Source of the DNA: Palsa-504 sp963847965
Lineage (GTDB): Bacteria > Actinomycetota > Actinomycetes > Streptosporangiales > Streptosporangiaceae
Reading direction: 5' to 3'
Assembly (NCBI GenBank): GCA_963847965.1
Contig: CAWKCG010000026.1
Span: forward strand, 62,001-126,000
DNA: 64,000 nucleotides
How positions within the stretch are numbered: position 1 is the first letter of the stretch; the number at the start of each line of letters is the position of its first letter. Of the stretch, positions 15,865 through 23,790 are shown piece after piece. The position numbers and the translations under genes were made by a program. The notes under the pieces were generated by a model, which was not told where the DNA came from, ran no database searches, and was given only the letters and a program-made list of their open reading frames with translations.

Positions 15865-17193
15865 ATGGAACCCGAACCCACCGTGCTGGACAGCCTCCGC
15901 AAGGCGGTCGACGCGATGCCCGACGACGTGCCTCTCCGGCTGCACCTGGCGGTGCTGCTGGTCGCGGCGGGCCACCGGGACGAGGCGATCAGGCACCTGG
16001 GCGCGGTGCTGCAGCGCGACCCCGGCAACGCGCAGGCGCTGACCATGCTGCGCGGCCCGGGGCCGGAAGCAGCCTCCGGACAGGCTCCCGCGCCGGGCCC
16101 TGGGCCGCAGTCGGCTCAGCCCCCCGGACCAGCTCCAGGGTCCGGCACGGCTCCGCAATCTGCGCCGCCTCCCGGGCAGGGTCCCGCGCCAGGCGCGGCA
16201 CCGCAGTACGACTGGTCGCAGGCGGAGGATGAGCTGCGCGACGTGCTGCCCGCCATGTTCGTCGGCGACGGGAAAGCGGCGGAATCGGCCTCGGCGGGGA
16301 TCGATGAGGCGGACGCGTACGACGCCGAGCACGCCGGCCTGACGCTCGCGGACGTGGCCGGGATGACCGAGGTGAAGCAGCGCCTCGAGGCGGCGTTCCT
16401 GGCCCCGATGCGCAACCCGGACCTGCGCCGGCTGTACGGCAAGTCGCTCCGCGGCGGGCTCCTGATGTACGGGCCCCCCGGGTGCGGCAAGACGTTCATC
16501 GCCCGCGCGGTGGCGGGCGAGCTCGGCGCCAGGTTCATCGCGGTCTCGTTCGCGGACATCATCGACATGTTTGTCGGGCAGAGCGAGCGGAACATCCACG
16601 AGCTGTTCGAGATCGCCAGGCGGAACGCGCCGTGTGTGCTGTTCCTCGACGAGGTGGACGCGATCGGGCAGAAGCGCTCGCAGCTGCGGCACACGCCGAT
16701 GCGCAGCGCGGTCAACCAGCTCCTCCTCGAGCTGGACGACGTCTCCGGGCATAACGAGGGCGTGTTCCTGCTGGCCGCTACCAACCACCCGTGGGACGTG
16801 GACAGCGCGCTGCGCAGGCCCGGGCGTTTCGACCGGACGCTGCTGGTGCTGCCGCCAGACACGGCCGCGCGCGAGGGGGTGTTCCGTTATCACCTGAAGG
16901 ACCGCCCGGTGGCAGGGATCGACCTGGGCAAGCTGGCCGGCCTGACCGACGGGTACTCCGGGGCCGACATCGCGCACATCTGCGAGACGGCCGCCGAACG
17001 GGCCCTGATGGACTCGGTCCGCCGCGGCGAGCCGCGGCTGATCGGGACGCCGGACCTCGAGGTCGCGATCGCCGAGGTCAAGCCGTCGCTCGGCGCGTGG
17101 TTCGACGTGGCCCGCAACGTGGCGCTGTTCGCCAACGAAGGCGGGACCTACGACGATCTGGTCGCCTACCTGCGCAAGCGCCGCCTGCTGTGA
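15865..17193 (+). CDS. AAA ATPase with N-terminal TPR (FtsH/CDC48-like module)
   Basis: 442 aa. Residues about 1-65 form a TPR-like helix set (LRLHLAVLLVAAGHRDEAIR), followed by a Pro/Gly/Ala/Gln-rich linker (70-115) and a single AAA module. Walker A is GPPGCGKTFIARAVAGEL, Walker B VLFLDEVDAIGQKR, sensor ATNHPWDVD and the arginine-finger region RRPGRFDRTLLVL; a C-terminal lid helix includes YSGADIAHICETAAE. It probably remodels or unfolds protein partners; no protease domain is attached. An in-frame ATG at 15769 would overlap maf, but ATG 15865 begins the structured part. The partner TPR membrane gene starts 8 nt after its stop. Confidence 0.88.
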   Translation: MEPEPTVLDSLRKAVDAMPDDVPLRLHLAVLLVAAGHRDEAIRHLGAVLQRDPGNAQALTMLRGPGPEAASGQAPAPGPGPQSAQPPGPAPGSGTAPQSAPPPGQGPAPGAAPQYDWSQAEDELRDVLPAMFVGDGKAAESASAGIDEADAYDAEHAGLTLADVAGMTEVKQRLEAAFLAPMRNPDLRRLYGKSLRGGLLMYGPPGCGKTFIARAVAGELGARFIAVSFADIIDMFVGQSERNIHELFEIARRNAPCVLFLDEVDAIGQKRSQLRHTPMRSAVNQLLLELDDVSGHNEGVFLLAATNHPWDVDSALRRPGRFDRTLLVLPPDTAAREGVFRYHLKDRPVAGIDLGKLAGLTDGYSGADIAHICETAAERALMDSVRRGEPRLIGTPDLEVAIAEVKPSLGAWFDVARNVALFANEGGTYDDLVAYLRKRRLL

Positions 17194-17200
17194 GCCTGCC

Positions 17201-18235
17201 GTGATCGAGCTGGGCCGCGAGCTGGCGCGCGCGTCCGCGATGCTCGACGTCCGGCGGTTCGACGAGGCCGCCGAACTGCTCGCCCGCGTCGTGGCGGCGG
17301 AGCCGGACAGCAGCCGGGCCTGGTGCCTGATGGCCCGGGCGCACCTGGGCGCGGAGCGCTACGCCGAGGCGGTCGGGGGCGCCCGCCGGGCGGTAGCCCT
17401 CGACCCCTCCGACGAGTGGCCGCACCGCCTGGCCAGCAACGCCCTGGTGCACCTGGGCAACTACCCGGACGCGCTGCGCGCGGCGCACCAGGCCTGCAGG
17501 CTCGCGCCGAGCTACTGGCAGACGCACGTGTGCGTGGCCCAGGCCGCCCTGGCCGCGCACCGGCTTGACGCCGCCGCCGACGCGGCGGCGCGCGCCAGGG
17601 CCCTGGCCCCGAACGAGCCCGACGTCCACTTCCTATCGGGAAAGGTGAGCCTGGTCCGCGGGGACCTGGCCGGCGCGCGCCAGCACCAGGAACGCGCGCT
17701 CGCCCTTGATCCGACGCACAGCGGCGCGATGAACGAGCTGGGGCGGATCAGGCTTCGCAGGCACGACACCGCCGGCGCGATCAGGCACTTCATCAGCGCG
17801 GCGCGCGCCACGCCGGACGAGCACATCTACAGCAGGAACATCGACGTGGTGATCCTGCGCACGGTGTCCAGGGCGATCTACGTGTTCACGCTGATCGCGC
17901 TGATCCTGATCTGGGTCCCCGCGGTCACCCGCCTGGACCGGCTGCCGTTCGCGATCGGCCTCGGCGTGCTCGGCGGCCTCGCCGTCGGCTCGTTCGCCTG
18001 GATGGTGCTGCGGCTACCCCGCGAGGCGCGCCTGATGGTCCGCAGGACGCTGCGCGCCCGCCGGGTCGCGGCGGCGCTGGCGCTGGCCGTGGGCGGGATC
18101 GCGGTGGCGTTCGGCCTCATCGCCCTCACCCCCGCGAGGCACGTCGCCCAGGTGCTCCCGGTCGCGGTCGTCGTCGCGGTGGCCACGCGGCTGGCTGCCT
18201 TCACCGCCCTCCGGGCCGCAGCGAGGAAACGCTGA
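17201..18235 (+). CDS. TPR-repeat membrane protein
   Basis: 344 aa. The first ~200 residues are consecutive TPRs (ARVVAAEPDSSRAWCLMARA, AEAVGGARRAVALDPSDEWP, ARQHQERALALDPTHSGAMN). The last third has four hydrophobic spans: IYVFTLIALILIWVP, FAIGLGVLGGLAVGSFAWMV, VAAALALAVGGIAVAFGLIA and VLPVAVVVAVATRLAA. It follows the TPR-AAA ATPase by 8 nt with a GTG start and is likely its membrane-bound partner; that pairing is inferred from gene order. The last 222 nt overlap the antisense tail of the MFS gene. Confidence 0.85.
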   Translation: MIELGRELARASAMLDVRRFDEAAELLARVVAAEPDSSRAWCLMARAHLGAERYAEAVGGARRAVALDPSDEWPHRLASNALVHLGNYPDALRAAHQACRLAPSYWQTHVCVAQAALAAHRLDAAADAAARARALAPNEPDVHFLSGKVSLVRGDLAGARQHQERALALDPTHSGAMNELGRIRLRRHDTAGAIRHFISAARATPDEHIYSRNIDVVILRTVSRAIYVFTLIALILIWVPAVTRLDRLPFAIGLGVLGGLAVGSFAWMVLRLPREARLMVRRTLRARRVAAALALAVGGIAVAFGLIALTPARHVAQVLPVAVVVAVATRLAAFTALRAAARKR

Positions 18236-19459
18236 CCCGGGCGCCTCGAGCCAGCCGACGGAGCGGATCGCCGGGAGGGCCAGCACGGCCGCGCTGCTCA
18301 GCAGCCCGTACACGGCTCCGACCCCGAAGACGACCGGAGCTCCCAGCGCCGACGCCAGCGGGCCGTCGATCGCGTACCCGATCACGCCGATGCCGTAGGC
18401 GGGGAATGTGGTGAGCGAGCTGACCCTGGCGAGCATGCCGGGCGGGACCTGCTGCTGCATGGCCGTGCCGAAGAAGGTGTTGAACAGCGACGATCCCGCG
18501 CCGCAGGCGAAGGCGGCCGCGGCCACCCACGGGGCCGCCGCGTGCAGGGCCATCGGGATGTCGGGCAGCGCGTAGCAGAACGTGCCGATGGTGGCGATGA
18601 CCAGCGGCCGCCGGGGCCTGCGGCCCAGCGAACCCAGCCCGGCCACGATGGCGCCGGCCCCCTGGACCGCCATGATCGCGCCCCAGACGGCGGCGCCGCC
18701 GAGGTACGCCCGGCCCATGACCGGCCCGAGCAGCATCCAGGGCGCCCAGGTGATCAGGTTGAAGAAGGCGAACTGCAAGCTGACCACCCACACCCACGTC
18801 CGGGAGCGGAACTCGGCCCAGCCCTCCCCCATGTCGCCGAGCAGGCTCCGGTGCGCGCGGCGGGCGGCGCCGGGCGCCTCCGAGGCCGCGGGCATGCGGA
18901 GCAGGCCGAGCGCGAGCACGCTCGCGGCGAACGAGGCCGCGTCCGCGGCCACCACGGTGGCGGGCCCGGCGACGGCGACGAGGATGCCGCCCAGTGCGGG
19001 GCCGGCGATCCTGGCCGCCGAGCTGGCCAGCCCGTACAGCGCGTTCGCGCTGGCGAGTTGGTCAGGCGGTGAGATCTCGACGGTCAGCGCGTTCAGGGCC
19101 GGGGAGAAGAACGCCTCCCCCGTCCCCTCGAGCCAGGCGAGCAGGATGAACACCCAGAGCGCCGGGCGCCCGGTGAACAGCACAGCCGCGAGCGAGGCTT
19201 GCGCGGCGTAGCGGAGCACGTCCGCGGCGAGCATCACCCGGCGCCGCCCGAGCCGGTCGGCGACCGCCCCGGCGAGCGGCAGCATCACCACCTGGGACAC
19301 CACGCCCGCGGTGAACACGAACCCGAGGCCGGTGGCTCCTGCCCCGGTGTCCAGGACCGCCCAGGCTATCGCCACCGTGGACATCGAAGAGCCGAGCAGT
19401 GAGGTCACATAGCCGACGTAGAACCTGCGGAAGTTTGGTTCCCGCAGTATCCCACCCAC
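18014..19459 (-). CDS. MFS transporter (exporter-type)
   Basis: 481 aa as read; about 12 hydrophobic spans. It starts ILREPNFRRFYVGYVTSLLG, with the MFS loop motif LAGAVADRLGRRRVML between TM2 and TM3 and the later LGSLGRRPRRPLVIATIG. It resembles macrolide/enterobactin-type exporters, so a small-molecule efflux role is likely but the substrate is unknown. The membrane part ends near SVGWLEAPGSAF (about residue 405). The last ~75 residues are hydrophilic low-complexity text encoded antisense to the TPR gene, probably just read-through to the first stop. Confidence 0.87.
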   Translation of the reverse strand: MGGILREPNFRRFYVGYVTSLLGSSMSTVAIAWAVLDTGAGATGLGFVFTAGVVSQVVMLPLAGAVADRLGRRRVMLAADVLRYAAQASLAAVLFTGRPALWVFILLAWLEGTGEAFFSPALNALTVEISPPDQLASANALYGLASSAARIAGPALGGILVAVAGPATVVAADAASFAASVLALGLLRMPAASEAPGAARRAHRSLLGDMGEGWAEFRSRTWVWVVSLQFAFFNLITWAPWMLLGPVMGRAYLGGAAVWGAIMAVQGAGAIVAGLGSLGRRPRRPLVIATIGTFCYALPDIPMALHAAAPWVAAAAFACGAGSSLFNTFFGTAMQQQVPPGMLARVSSLTTFPAYGIGVIGYAIDGPLASALGAPVVFGVGAVYGLLSSAAVLALPAIRSVGWLEAPGSAFPRCGPEGGEGSQPRGHRDDDRDREHLGDVPRGGEGDEAERHRDPAHGQRQRRRDPAGAQRPADHQARLAG

Positions 19460-19539
19460 CTCCCCTACCCCCTACTCTGCCGCGGCAGCCAGTCACGCCT
19501 CACGCAGGGAGCGTGACACCCCCAGCCTGAGGGCGGCAA

Positions 19540-19567
19540 TATCTAATACTAAATAAACATGAGTCAA
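19540..19567 (-). promoter_or_regulatory. Candidate promoter of the MFS gene
   Basis: On the minus strand TTGACT (19567-19562) and TAGATA (19545-19540) are 16 nt apart in an AT-rich patch about 80 nt before the MFS start. The -35 overlaps the GAGTC/GACTC inverted repeat, which fits a repressor site. Confidence 0.4.
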
Positions 19568-19575
19568 GAAGACTC
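19561..19575. promoter_or_regulatory. Operator-like inverted repeat GAGTC-N5-GACTC
   Basis: Perfect 5-bp arms separated by AAGAA, overlapping the presumed -35 of the MFS gene. A related ACTCAA half-site recurs in the palindrome at 19652-19668. Confidence 0.4.
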
Positions 19576-19651
19576 AAGTTTGAAGCTAGCCATCGGCGGA
19601 AGCTGCGGCCAGCCGGGCTAGAAGGCGGGAGCAAAATATTTTTTGCTAGTC

Positions 19652-19668
19652 ACTCAATTTAATTGAGT
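19652..19668. promoter_or_regulatory. Perfect 17-bp palindrome upstream of the DinB-like gene
   Basis: ACTCAATTTAATTGAGT, 8-bp arms around a single central base, about 100 nt before the DinB-like start. Its ACTCAA half-sites echo those at 19561-19575, so one regulator could control both divergent genes. No regulator gene is adjacent. Confidence 0.5.
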
Positions 19669-19770
19669 AAACTAGGCTCAATTTGGATCGGATCCACGGG
19701 TGGCGCGGGGCGAGGCCGGGCTTCACACCCCGGTACGGCCGAGACGCCCGCGATCGGCGGGCGTGGGAAG

Positions 19771-20289
19771 ATGGTCGCCGTGACGTGGACAGCCCCAGAC
19801 GTGGAGCGGCCGAGAGGGCCGCTGACCGGCCCCGAACGCCCGATGCTGCAGGCGTTCCTCGACTGGCATCGCCTGACGCTGCTGCGCAAGTGCGCCGGGC
19901 TGACCGGCGAGCAGATGGCCGAGCGCGCCGTGCCGCCGTCGAGCCTGACCCTGCTCGGGCTGGTGCGCCACATGACGAAGGTCGAGCGCGCGTGGTTCCG
20001 CCAGCGGTTCGCCGGCGAGCCGGTCGGCAACCCGTTCGGGGACGAGACCGATGCCGATTTCGACCGCCTCGACCCGGCCCGGGCCGCGGCCGACTACGCG
20101 CGGCTGACCGAGGAAATCAAGCTGGCCGACGCGGCGGTGGCGAACGCCTCCCTCGACGACACGTTCGTGCACCGGGGCCAGGTCATGTCGCTGCGCATGA
20201 TCTACCTGCACATGATCGAGGAGTACGCCAGGCACAACGGCCACGCCGACCTGCTGCGCGAGCGCACCGACGGCACCACCGGCCAGTGA
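19771..20289 (+). CDS. DinB superfamily protein (DUF664)
   Basis: 172 aa from ATG 19771 (MVAVTWTAPDVERP). The family text is LLRKCAGLTGEQMAERAVPP, LTLLGLVRHMTKVERAWFRQ and, near the end, RMIYLHMIEEYARHNGHADL. The conserved His residues (VRHM, HMIEEYARHNGH) form the metal triad of the DinB four-helix bundle, as in mycothiol- or bacillithiol-dependent transferases; the exact reaction is not established for this branch. An upstream TTG (19663) would add 36 non-family residues inside the palindrome, so it is not favoured. Convergent with the citrate synthase gene. Confidence 0.88.
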   Translation: MVAVTWTAPDVERPRGPLTGPERPMLQAFLDWHRLTLLRKCAGLTGEQMAERAVPPSSLTLLGLVRHMTKVERAWFRQRFAGEPVGNPFGDETDADFDRLDPARAAADYARLTEEIKLADAAVANASLDDTFVHRGQVMSLRMIYLHMIEEYARHNGHADLLRERTDGTTGQ

Positions 20290-20309
20290 CCCCCGGCCCT
20301 CGCCAGGCG

Positions 20310-20326
20310 GCCCGGGCGCCGCGGGC
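20310..20326. terminator. Hairpin between convergent genes
   Basis: GCCCGGGCGCCGCGGGC, with 5-bp GC arms and a 7-nt loop, fills most of the 37-bp gap between the DinB-like and citrate synthase stops. There is no T tract, so a bidirectional terminator is only possible. Confidence 0.3.
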
Positions 20327-21559
20327 TCATGAATCGGTAACGCTGGGAGGCCGTCCGGTGTAGACGGCACGGGGGCGCAGGGGCCCAGGTCCGGTGTAGG
20401 CCTCCAGGGCGTGGGCGATCCAGCCGGCCGTCCGCGCGACGGCGAAGATCGCCTCCCCCGAGCCCCTTATCATGCCGGCCACCCGGGCGAGGGTCGCCAT
20501 GGCCAGGTCGACGTTCCACGCGGGCAGGGATTTGCGCCTGACTTCCGCGATCACGGCCTCGGCCACGGCGAGCTGCCCTGACTTCGGCGCGGCTCGGCGC
20601 ACCAAGCCCAGGAGCATGACGGCGCGCGGATCGCCGTTCCGGTAGACGGGGTGCCCGAACCCGGGCACCTTCTCCCCCCGGCGCAGCAACTCACCCACCA
20701 CCTGGGGAACGTCCTGTGGACCGCCGGCGGCAGCGAGCAGCGCTTCGGCGGCGAGGGACGCCCCGCCGTGCAGCGCGCCGCTCATCGCGCCCAGGCCGGT
20801 CCCGACCACCGCGTACGGGTCCGCGCGCACCGACGCGGCGACGCGCGCGGCGAACGTGGAGGCGGCGAGCTCGTGGTCGGCCAGCAGGACCAGCGCCGCC
20901 GAGAACGCGCGCATCAGGGCCGGGCTGGGCCGCCTGGCGCACAGCCGGGGCCACAGCCGTTCGGCCACCGGCTCGTCCGGGTCGGCGCTCGACCGGGCGC
21001 CAGCCACCGGGGGCAGGCAGTCCACCATGCCCGCGATGATGCTTCGCGCGGCCGCCAGCACCGCCGGCTGGTCAAGCTGCAGCCGCAGCGGATCCGTCGC
21101 TGCCATGGCCGGGACGATCACCTGGAGGCGCTCGAGCGGCAGCGTTCCCGAGGGCAGCGCGGATTGGGCCGCCCGCCCCGCGGTTAGCGCGGCCGGGGTC
21201 GCCCGCCAGGGCACCCGGGGAGCGGAGGCGGGCGGGAACTCGCCGGTCCAGAGCAGTTCGGCCACGTCCTCGAAGGTGCGGCTGGCGGCGAGCCCGAGCG
21301 CGTCCAGGCCGCGATAACGCAGGCGGTCAGCGGTGATCTCGGTGATCGCCGACTCGACCGTGATGTCCGCGGCGCCTGCCGGGCGCCGGGGCCGGCCCCG
21401 CCTGGCCAGCCGCTCGATTTCACCGGAATCGAACAGGCTGCCCCGGCCGTCGGCAGCCTTGCCGCGGCTGAGCACGCCGCGGCTGACGTAGGCGTAGAGC
21501 GTCGCGGGCTTGACGCCCAGCCGCTGGGCCGCCTCGGCGGCGGTCAGGAACTCGGTCAT
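20327..21559 (-). CDS. Citrate synthase with N-terminal helix-turn-helix domain
   Basis: 410 aa. Residues 1-60 are an excisionase/MerR-like HTH (MTEFLTAAEAAQRLGVKPAT, then LYAYVSRGVLSRG), followed by a linker and a citrate synthase fold. The small domain carries GALHGGASLAAEALL, PGFGHPVYRNGDPRA (His of the active site) and AWNVDLAMATLARVAG (the usual Asp-containing segment). The fold normally condenses an acyl-CoA with oxaloacetate. ATG 21559 is chosen; a longer frame to 21604 runs through the promoter. It is divergent from a homocitrate-synthase-like gene with an 82-bp AT-rich palindromic region between, so DNA binding by the HTH and autoregulation are plausible but unproven. Confidence 0.88.
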   Translation of the reverse strand: MTEFLTAAEAAQRLGVKPATLYAYVSRGVLSRGKAADGRGSLFDSGEIERLARRGRPRRPAGAADITVESAITEITADRLRYRGLDALGLAASRTFEDVAELLWTGEFPPASAPRVPWRATPAALTAGRAAQSALPSGTLPLERLQVIVPAMAATDPLRLQLDQPAVLAAARSIIAGMVDCLPPVAGARSSADPDEPVAERLWPRLCARRPSPALMRAFSAALVLLADHELAASTFAARVAASVRADPYAVVGTGLGAMSGALHGGASLAAEALLAAAGGPQDVPQVVGELLRRGEKVPGFGHPVYRNGDPRAVMLLGLVRRAAPKSGQLAVAEAVIAEVRRKSLPAWNVDLAMATLARVAGMIRGSGEAIFAVARTAGWIAHALEAYTGPGPLRPRAVYTGRPPSVTDS

Positions 21560-21570
21560 CGGGGGTCGAA

Positions 21571-21641
21571 CCACCGTTCGTTCGGCATGATTGATTTTAA
21601 TCAATATTGACGAATGGGAATCAACTTATCAATCTTGATTT
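21571..21641. promoter_or_regulatory. Divergent promoter/operator region with palindromes
   Basis: AT-rich against its GC-rich flanks. It contains TTGATT-TT-AATCAA (21591-21604), the overlapping perfect palindrome TCAATATTGA (21601-21610) and further ATCAA/TTGAT half-sites up to 21640. A copy of the dispersed motif CCACCGTTCGTTCGGCAT lies at 21571-21588. It controls the HTH-citrate synthase (left) and the HMGL-like gene (right). Confidence 0.55.
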
Positions 21642-22886
21642 ATGCCATCGATTCACTTTCTTGACGTGACGAACCGGGATGGGGTGCAGACCGCGCGCAC
21701 GGGGCTGTCGAAGTTCGGCAAGGTCATGGTCAACTTCTACCTGGGGCGCCTGGGGGTGGCGCAGTCCGAGATCGGGTTCCCGTTCCTGTTCCACGAGGTG
21801 CCGTACGTCCGGGCCTGCCTGGCGCTCGCGGAGGCGGGGGCGTTCGGGGACCTGCGGCTGTCCGGCTGGTGCCGGGCGGTGCCCGCCGACGTGGGGGCCG
21901 CGGTCGCCGTCGCGGGTCCGGGCGGGCGGGGGCTGCGGCATTACAACGTGTCGATCTCGACCTCGGACCAGATGATCGCGCACAAGTTCCGCGGCCGGCT
22001 GGACCGGGCGGCGATCATCGACGAGATGACCGCGTCGGTGGCGGTGGCGCGGGCGGCGGGCGCCGAGACGATCGGGGTCAACGCCGAGGACGGGTCGCGG
22101 ACCGACGACGGGTACCTGCTGGAGTTCGCGCTCGCGGCGCGGGAGGCCGGGGCGTCGCGGGTGCGGTACTGCGACACGACCGGCGGCGACTCCCCCGGGC
22201 GGATCAGGGAGCGGTTCGCCAAGCTCGCGTCGGCCGTGGGCCTGCCGGTCGAGACGCACTGCCACAACGACCTGGGCATGGCCGTGGCGAACTCGGTGTC
22301 TGGCGCGCTCGGCGACCTGGACGCCGGGCAGGACGCGTGGGTGAACACCTGCGTGAACGGGATCGGCGAGCGGGCCGGGAACGCGGACCTCCTGTCATGC
22401 ATCCTGGCGTTCTCGTACGGGTTCGGGCTCGGCCCCGCGGCGCCTGTTGGTGACCCGCTGGACCTGTCGTGGGCGCGGCGGTTCGGGCTGTGGGCTTCGT
22501 ATGCGTTCGGGCAGCCGCTGCCGCCCGCCTGGCCGGGGGTGGGGCGTAACGCGTTCGCGCACGAGTCAGGGATCCACGCCGACGGGGCGCTGAAGGACCG
22601 GGGCAACTACGAGCTGTACGACGACTCGGTGCTCGGGCCGTTCCCCTCGGACTGGTACGCGCGGGACGGCCGGGTCGTACTAACCGGCGAGTACGGCGGC
22701 AAGGCCGGGTTCCGGCACGTGCTGGACGGACTGGGTGTTGAGGTGACGGCCGGTGAGGAGGACCTGGTGTTCTGTTTGGTCCAGCTCTGCGCCTCGGCGA
22801 CCGGCAAGCCGCTGACCGACGATGAGCTCCGGCTAATCGCGGGCTACCCGCACCAGCTGGCCCTGCTGTTCCCCGGCCAGCTCTGA
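21642..22886 (+). CDS. HMGL-like aldolase-type synthase (homocitrate/isopropylmalate synthase family)
   Basis: 414 aa. A TIM-barrel start IHFLDVTNRDGVQTARTGLS (D-R metal/catalytic pair), the DTTGG segment VRYCDTTGGDSPGRIRERFA, metal-ligand motif ETHCHNDLGMAVANS (HxH) and VNTCVNGIGERAGNADLLS are visible, then AFAHESGIHADGALKD. Enzymes of this family condense acetyl-CoA with a 2-oxo acid; substrate unknown. The ATG at 21642 has no ribosome-binding site and directly follows the AT-rich promoter, so a leaderless mRNA is likely. Paired divergently with the HTH-citrate synthase, which suggests one pathway around citrate/homocitrate-like acids. The 3' end overlaps the Wzz-like gene by 54 nt. Confidence 0.87.
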   Translation: MPSIHFLDVTNRDGVQTARTGLSKFGKVMVNFYLGRLGVAQSEIGFPFLFHEVPYVRACLALAEAGAFGDLRLSGWCRAVPADVGAAVAVAGPGGRGLRHYNVSISTSDQMIAHKFRGRLDRAAIIDEMTASVAVARAAGAETIGVNAEDGSRTDDGYLLEFALAAREAGASRVRYCDTTGGDSPGRIRERFAKLASAVGLPVETHCHNDLGMAVANSVSGALGDLDAGQDAWVNTCVNGIGERAGNADLLSCILAFSYGFGLGPAAPVGDPLDLSWARRFGLWASYAFGQPLPPAWPGVGRNAFAHESGIHADGALKDRGNYELYDDSVLGPFPSDWYARDGRVVLTGEYGGKAGFRHVLDGLGVEVTAGEEDLVFCLVQLCASATGKPLTDDELRLIAGYPHQLALLFPGQL

Positions 22887-23546
22887 CCTGATGCTGGCGA
22901 TCGGTAACCGACGGTAGTCCAGGGCCAGTTGCTGACGCGAGACGCCAGTTGATGGCCTGCTCGTTCCTCTTCCTTCGCCGATGTCGAATCCCGGGGGAGC
23001 GGCCGGTCCGTCAATGGTCGCCCCGCCGGCAGCCAGCGCCGCGATGACTCCGAGCAGCGCGCCCAATACCGCGCCAAGCAGCGCGTCGCCGCGCAGCCGC
23101 ATCAGCGGGGTCGTCCCGGTTGCTCTCGTCGCAGGGTCGACCGCTGGCACTGAAGACTGCCCGCTGGAGTAAATCAGAGCATCGTAATAGAGGAGGTAGC
23201 TGCGGGCGGCCGCATTAGCGGTGGCCTCTGCCTTGGCAGCGGTGGCGGCGGTGTCGCTCACCGACAGAACATTCCCCGCCAGGGCTTTTACCTGGATTCC
23301 GCTCGGAAGTGGCGGGAGCGTCCTGGACCCGATGTCATCGGACACAAACAGGGGCCCGCCGCAGATGGCCCCGGCCGGACACGACGGCGTAAACAGGACG
23401 AGGGCCTGGCTCGTGAACACCGGCGGGTTGAGCGCGGCGAAGACAGCGCCAGCCAGCAGGCCCAGTGTGGCCATGATGCCGACCAGGGCCCTGTACCGCC
23501 CGATGATCTGAACGAACCTAGGCTGGTCCGATGATGGCTGGCTCAT
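22833..23546 (-). CDS. Wzz-like / chain-length-determinant membrane protein
   Basis: 237 aa. TM1 at about 23-43 (LVGIMATLGLLAGAVFAALN) is followed by PPVFTSQALVLFTPSCP, an extracytoplasmic segment with an Ala-rich helix, and TM2 at about 172-192 (LLGAVLGALLGVIAALAAGG). The arrangement TM-periplasmic-TM with PPxYxSxAxV after TM1 is that of Wzz/CapA-type polysaccharide co-polymerases without a kinase domain. No polysaccharide genes are adjacent. The ATG at 23546 (MSQPSSDQPRF) is preferred; longer frames upstream are not family-like. Convergent overlap of 54 nt with the HMGL-like gene. Confidence 0.7.
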   Translation of the reverse strand: MSQPSSDQPRFVQIIGRYRALVGIMATLGLLAGAVFAALNPPVFTSQALVLFTPSCPAGAICGGPLFVSDDIGSRTLPPLPSGIQVKALAGNVLSVSDTAATAAKAEATANAAARSYLLYYDALIYSSGQSSVPAVDPATRATGTTPLMRLRGDALLGAVLGALLGVIAALAAGGATIDGPAAPPGFDIGEGRGTSRPSTGVSRQQLALDYRRLPIASIRSELAGEQQGQLVRVARD

Positions 23547-23790
23547 GTGGCCTCCAAGTGAATCTCCGGCGCCTGACCCAGCGTGGTCTCTCTTGCGAAC
23601 CATGATGCCACTGCCTCTTCCTGCCCGAAAGAGCGCGACTGATCCTGACCGCAGGAGTTTCCCCCGCACTTCCTGACCCCGGAGCTCGACGCCCAGAGCG
23701 GCCGGCGGCTGGTGGCCTGGTCCCGGCGGTGGCTCCCGGGTGACCGGGGGTAGTACCACCGGGCGTTCGGGATGGAAATAATGGTCTTCC

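Noticed and set aside
20327..21559. Standalone MerR regulator
   Set aside because: The HTH is in one uninterrupted frame with a full citrate synthase fold.
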